Notes under the pieces: model-generated
Told to the model about the DNA's origin: nothing
Seen by the model: only the letters and a program-made list of their open reading frames with translations
The model's database searches: none
Shown: in pieces, positions 6,655-7,608 of the stretch
Layout: every line of letters starts with the position of its first letter
Numbering within the stretch: position 1 is the stretch's first letter
Assembly (NCBI GenBank): GCA_009702305.1
Contig: WLIH01000116.1
Coordinates: 1-7,608, forward strand
Length of the DNA: 7,608 bases
Direction: 5' to 3'
Source of the DNA: Actinomycetota bacterium
GTDB taxonomy: Bacteria; Actinomycetota; Actinomycetes; Propionibacteriales; Nocardioidaceae
Translations under genes and position numbers: made by a program

Positions 6655-7608
6655 GTGAGCGACCACACCCCGACGTACGTCGAGCAGGGCAAGGGCTTCG
6701 ACCGGGACATGAACTACGTGCCCGACCGGATCACCCGCGACGCCCGGACCCCCGAGCATGGGCCGGTGGCGGGCGAGCTCTGGCCGGTCGAGCCGGGCCG
6801 CTATCGACTCGTCGCGGCCAAGGCCTGCCCCTGGGCGAACCGGTCGATCATCGTGCGCGAGCTGCTCGGCCTGCAGGACGTGATCTCGCTCGGCACTCCC
6901 GGGCCCACCCACGACGCCCGCAGCTGGACCTTCGACCTCGACCCCGGCGGGGTCGACCCGGTGCTCGGCATCCACCGGCTGCAGGAGGCCTACTTCGCCC
7001 GCTACCCCGACTACCCGCGCGGCATCACCGTGCCCGCGGTCGTCGAGATCGCTTCGGGTCGCCTGGTCACCAACGACTTCCCGTGGATCACCCACGACCT
7101 CTTCTTCGAGTGGCGCGAGCACCACCGCCCCGACGCGCCCGACCTGTGGCCGAGTGCGCTGCGCGAGGAGATGGAGGAGGTCATGCAGCGGGTCTTCACC
7201 GAGGTCAACAACGGCGTCTACCGCTGTGGTTTCGCGGGCTCGCAGGAGTCGTACGACGCGGCGTACGAGCGGCTGTTCACCGCCCTCGACTGGCTCGAGG
7301 AGCGTCTCACCGATCGTCGCTACCTGATGGGCGAGGCGATCACCGAGGCCGACGTGCGGCTGTTCACGACCCTGGTGCGCTTCGACGCGGTCTACCACGG
7401 CCACTTCAAGTGCAACCGCAACAAGCTCTCCGAGATGCCGGCCCTGTGGGGCTACGCGCGCGACCTCTACCAGACCCCGGGCTTCGGCAGCACCGTCGAC
7501 TTCGAGCAGATCAAGGCGCACTACTACGTCGTGCACAGCGAGATCAACCCGACCGGCATCGTGCCGCAGGGGCCGGACGAGTCCGGCTGGCTCACCCCCC
7601 ATCACCGA
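6655..7608 (+). CDS. Xi-class glutathione S-transferase / glutathionyl-hydroquinone reductase family protein (3' end off window)
   Basis: A GTG start at 6655 opens a frame of 318 codons that runs to the right edge without a stop. Residues 50-110 contain the thioredoxin-fold N-terminal domain with [13 protein letters not shown] sequence (here [10 protein letters not shown]), where Cys58 is the catalytic cysteine of the Xi class (CPWA motif). The helical C-terminal domain carries YRCGFAGSQ (189-197), [28 protein letters not shown] (243-254) and [19 protein letters not shown] near the end. All are marks of the YqjG/ECM4/PcpF group. Tyr189 and Tyr290/Tyr291 lie near where family active-site tyrosines are expected. 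Members reduce glutathionyl-quinols to hydroquinones in the cytoplasm. Relatives are about 320-330 residues, so only a few residues are probably missing. The gene starts 21 bases after the metallopeptidase stop. In an actinobacterium the thiol partner could be mycothiol instead of glutathione. Confidence 0.92.
   Translation, partial: MSDHTPTYVEQGKGFDRDMNYVPDRITRDARTPEHGPVAGELWPVEPGRYRLVAAKACPWANRSIIVRELLGLQDVISLGTPGPTHDARSWTFDLDPGGVDPVLGIHRLQEAYFARYPDYPRGITVPAVVEIASGRLVTNDFPWITHDLFFEWREHHRPDAPDLWPSALREEMEEVMQRVFTEVNNGVYRCGFAGSQESYDAAYERLFTALDWLEERLTDRRYLMGEAITEADVRLFTTLVRFDAVYHGHFKCNRNKLSEMPALWGYARDLYQTPGFGSTVDFEQIKAHYYVVHSEINPTGIVPQGPDESGWLTPHHR

Noticed and set aside
5560..7605. Open minus-strand frame of 681 codons opposite the metallopeptidase and GST genes
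   Set aside because: It spans two well-supported plus-strand genes and their gap, and its composition (repeated Val, Asp, Arg, Leu, His) matches reverse-complement codon bias. No family motif is visible.

Overview
The window is very GC-rich (by eye about 70%), densely packed, and uses several GTG starts. All six supported genes lie on the + strand. Gene content and codon style suggest an actinobacterium, plausibly Nocardioides or a relative in the Propionibacteriales. That placement is inferred from family resemblance and not from a marker gene. No rRNA, tRNA, CRISPR array, insertion sequence or phage gene is visible, and no gap between genes exceeds about 55 bases.

Positions 2-5110 hold a tight three-gene module. 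The first gene is the C-terminal part of a DUF2126 putative amidoligase of glutamine-synthetase-like fold, cut by the left edge. One base later starts a fusion of a circularly permuted type 2 ATP-grasp domain with an alpha-E domain. A four-base GTGA overlap then leads into a stand-alone transglutaminase-like cysteine protease-fold protein. This combination is a recognised but experimentally uncharacterised association, predicted from comparative genomics to make and process amide or peptide bonds on an unknown substrate. A similar set is recalled around Rv2566-Rv2569c in Mycobacterium tuberculosis. The module is the most interesting content of the window.

Positions 5121-5588 encode a small GNAT acetyltransferase of the YsnE type, ten bases after the transglutaminase and probably co-transcribed. 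A perfect 22-bp palindrome begins on the last base of its stop codon and probably marks the end of this transcription unit, although an operator role is possible.

Positions 5641-6633 encode a putative zinc metallopeptidase of the former DUF2248 family, with an N-terminal zinc ribbon, a second four-cysteine cluster and an HEVGH motif. Positions 6655-7608 encode a Xi-class glutathione transferase (glutathionyl-hydroquinone reductase family), cut by the right edge close to its expected C-terminus. Its GTG start has a TANNNT element at the spacing typical of leaderless actinobacterial transcripts. These last two genes look like ordinary housekeeping or stress genes with no obvious link to the amidoligase module.
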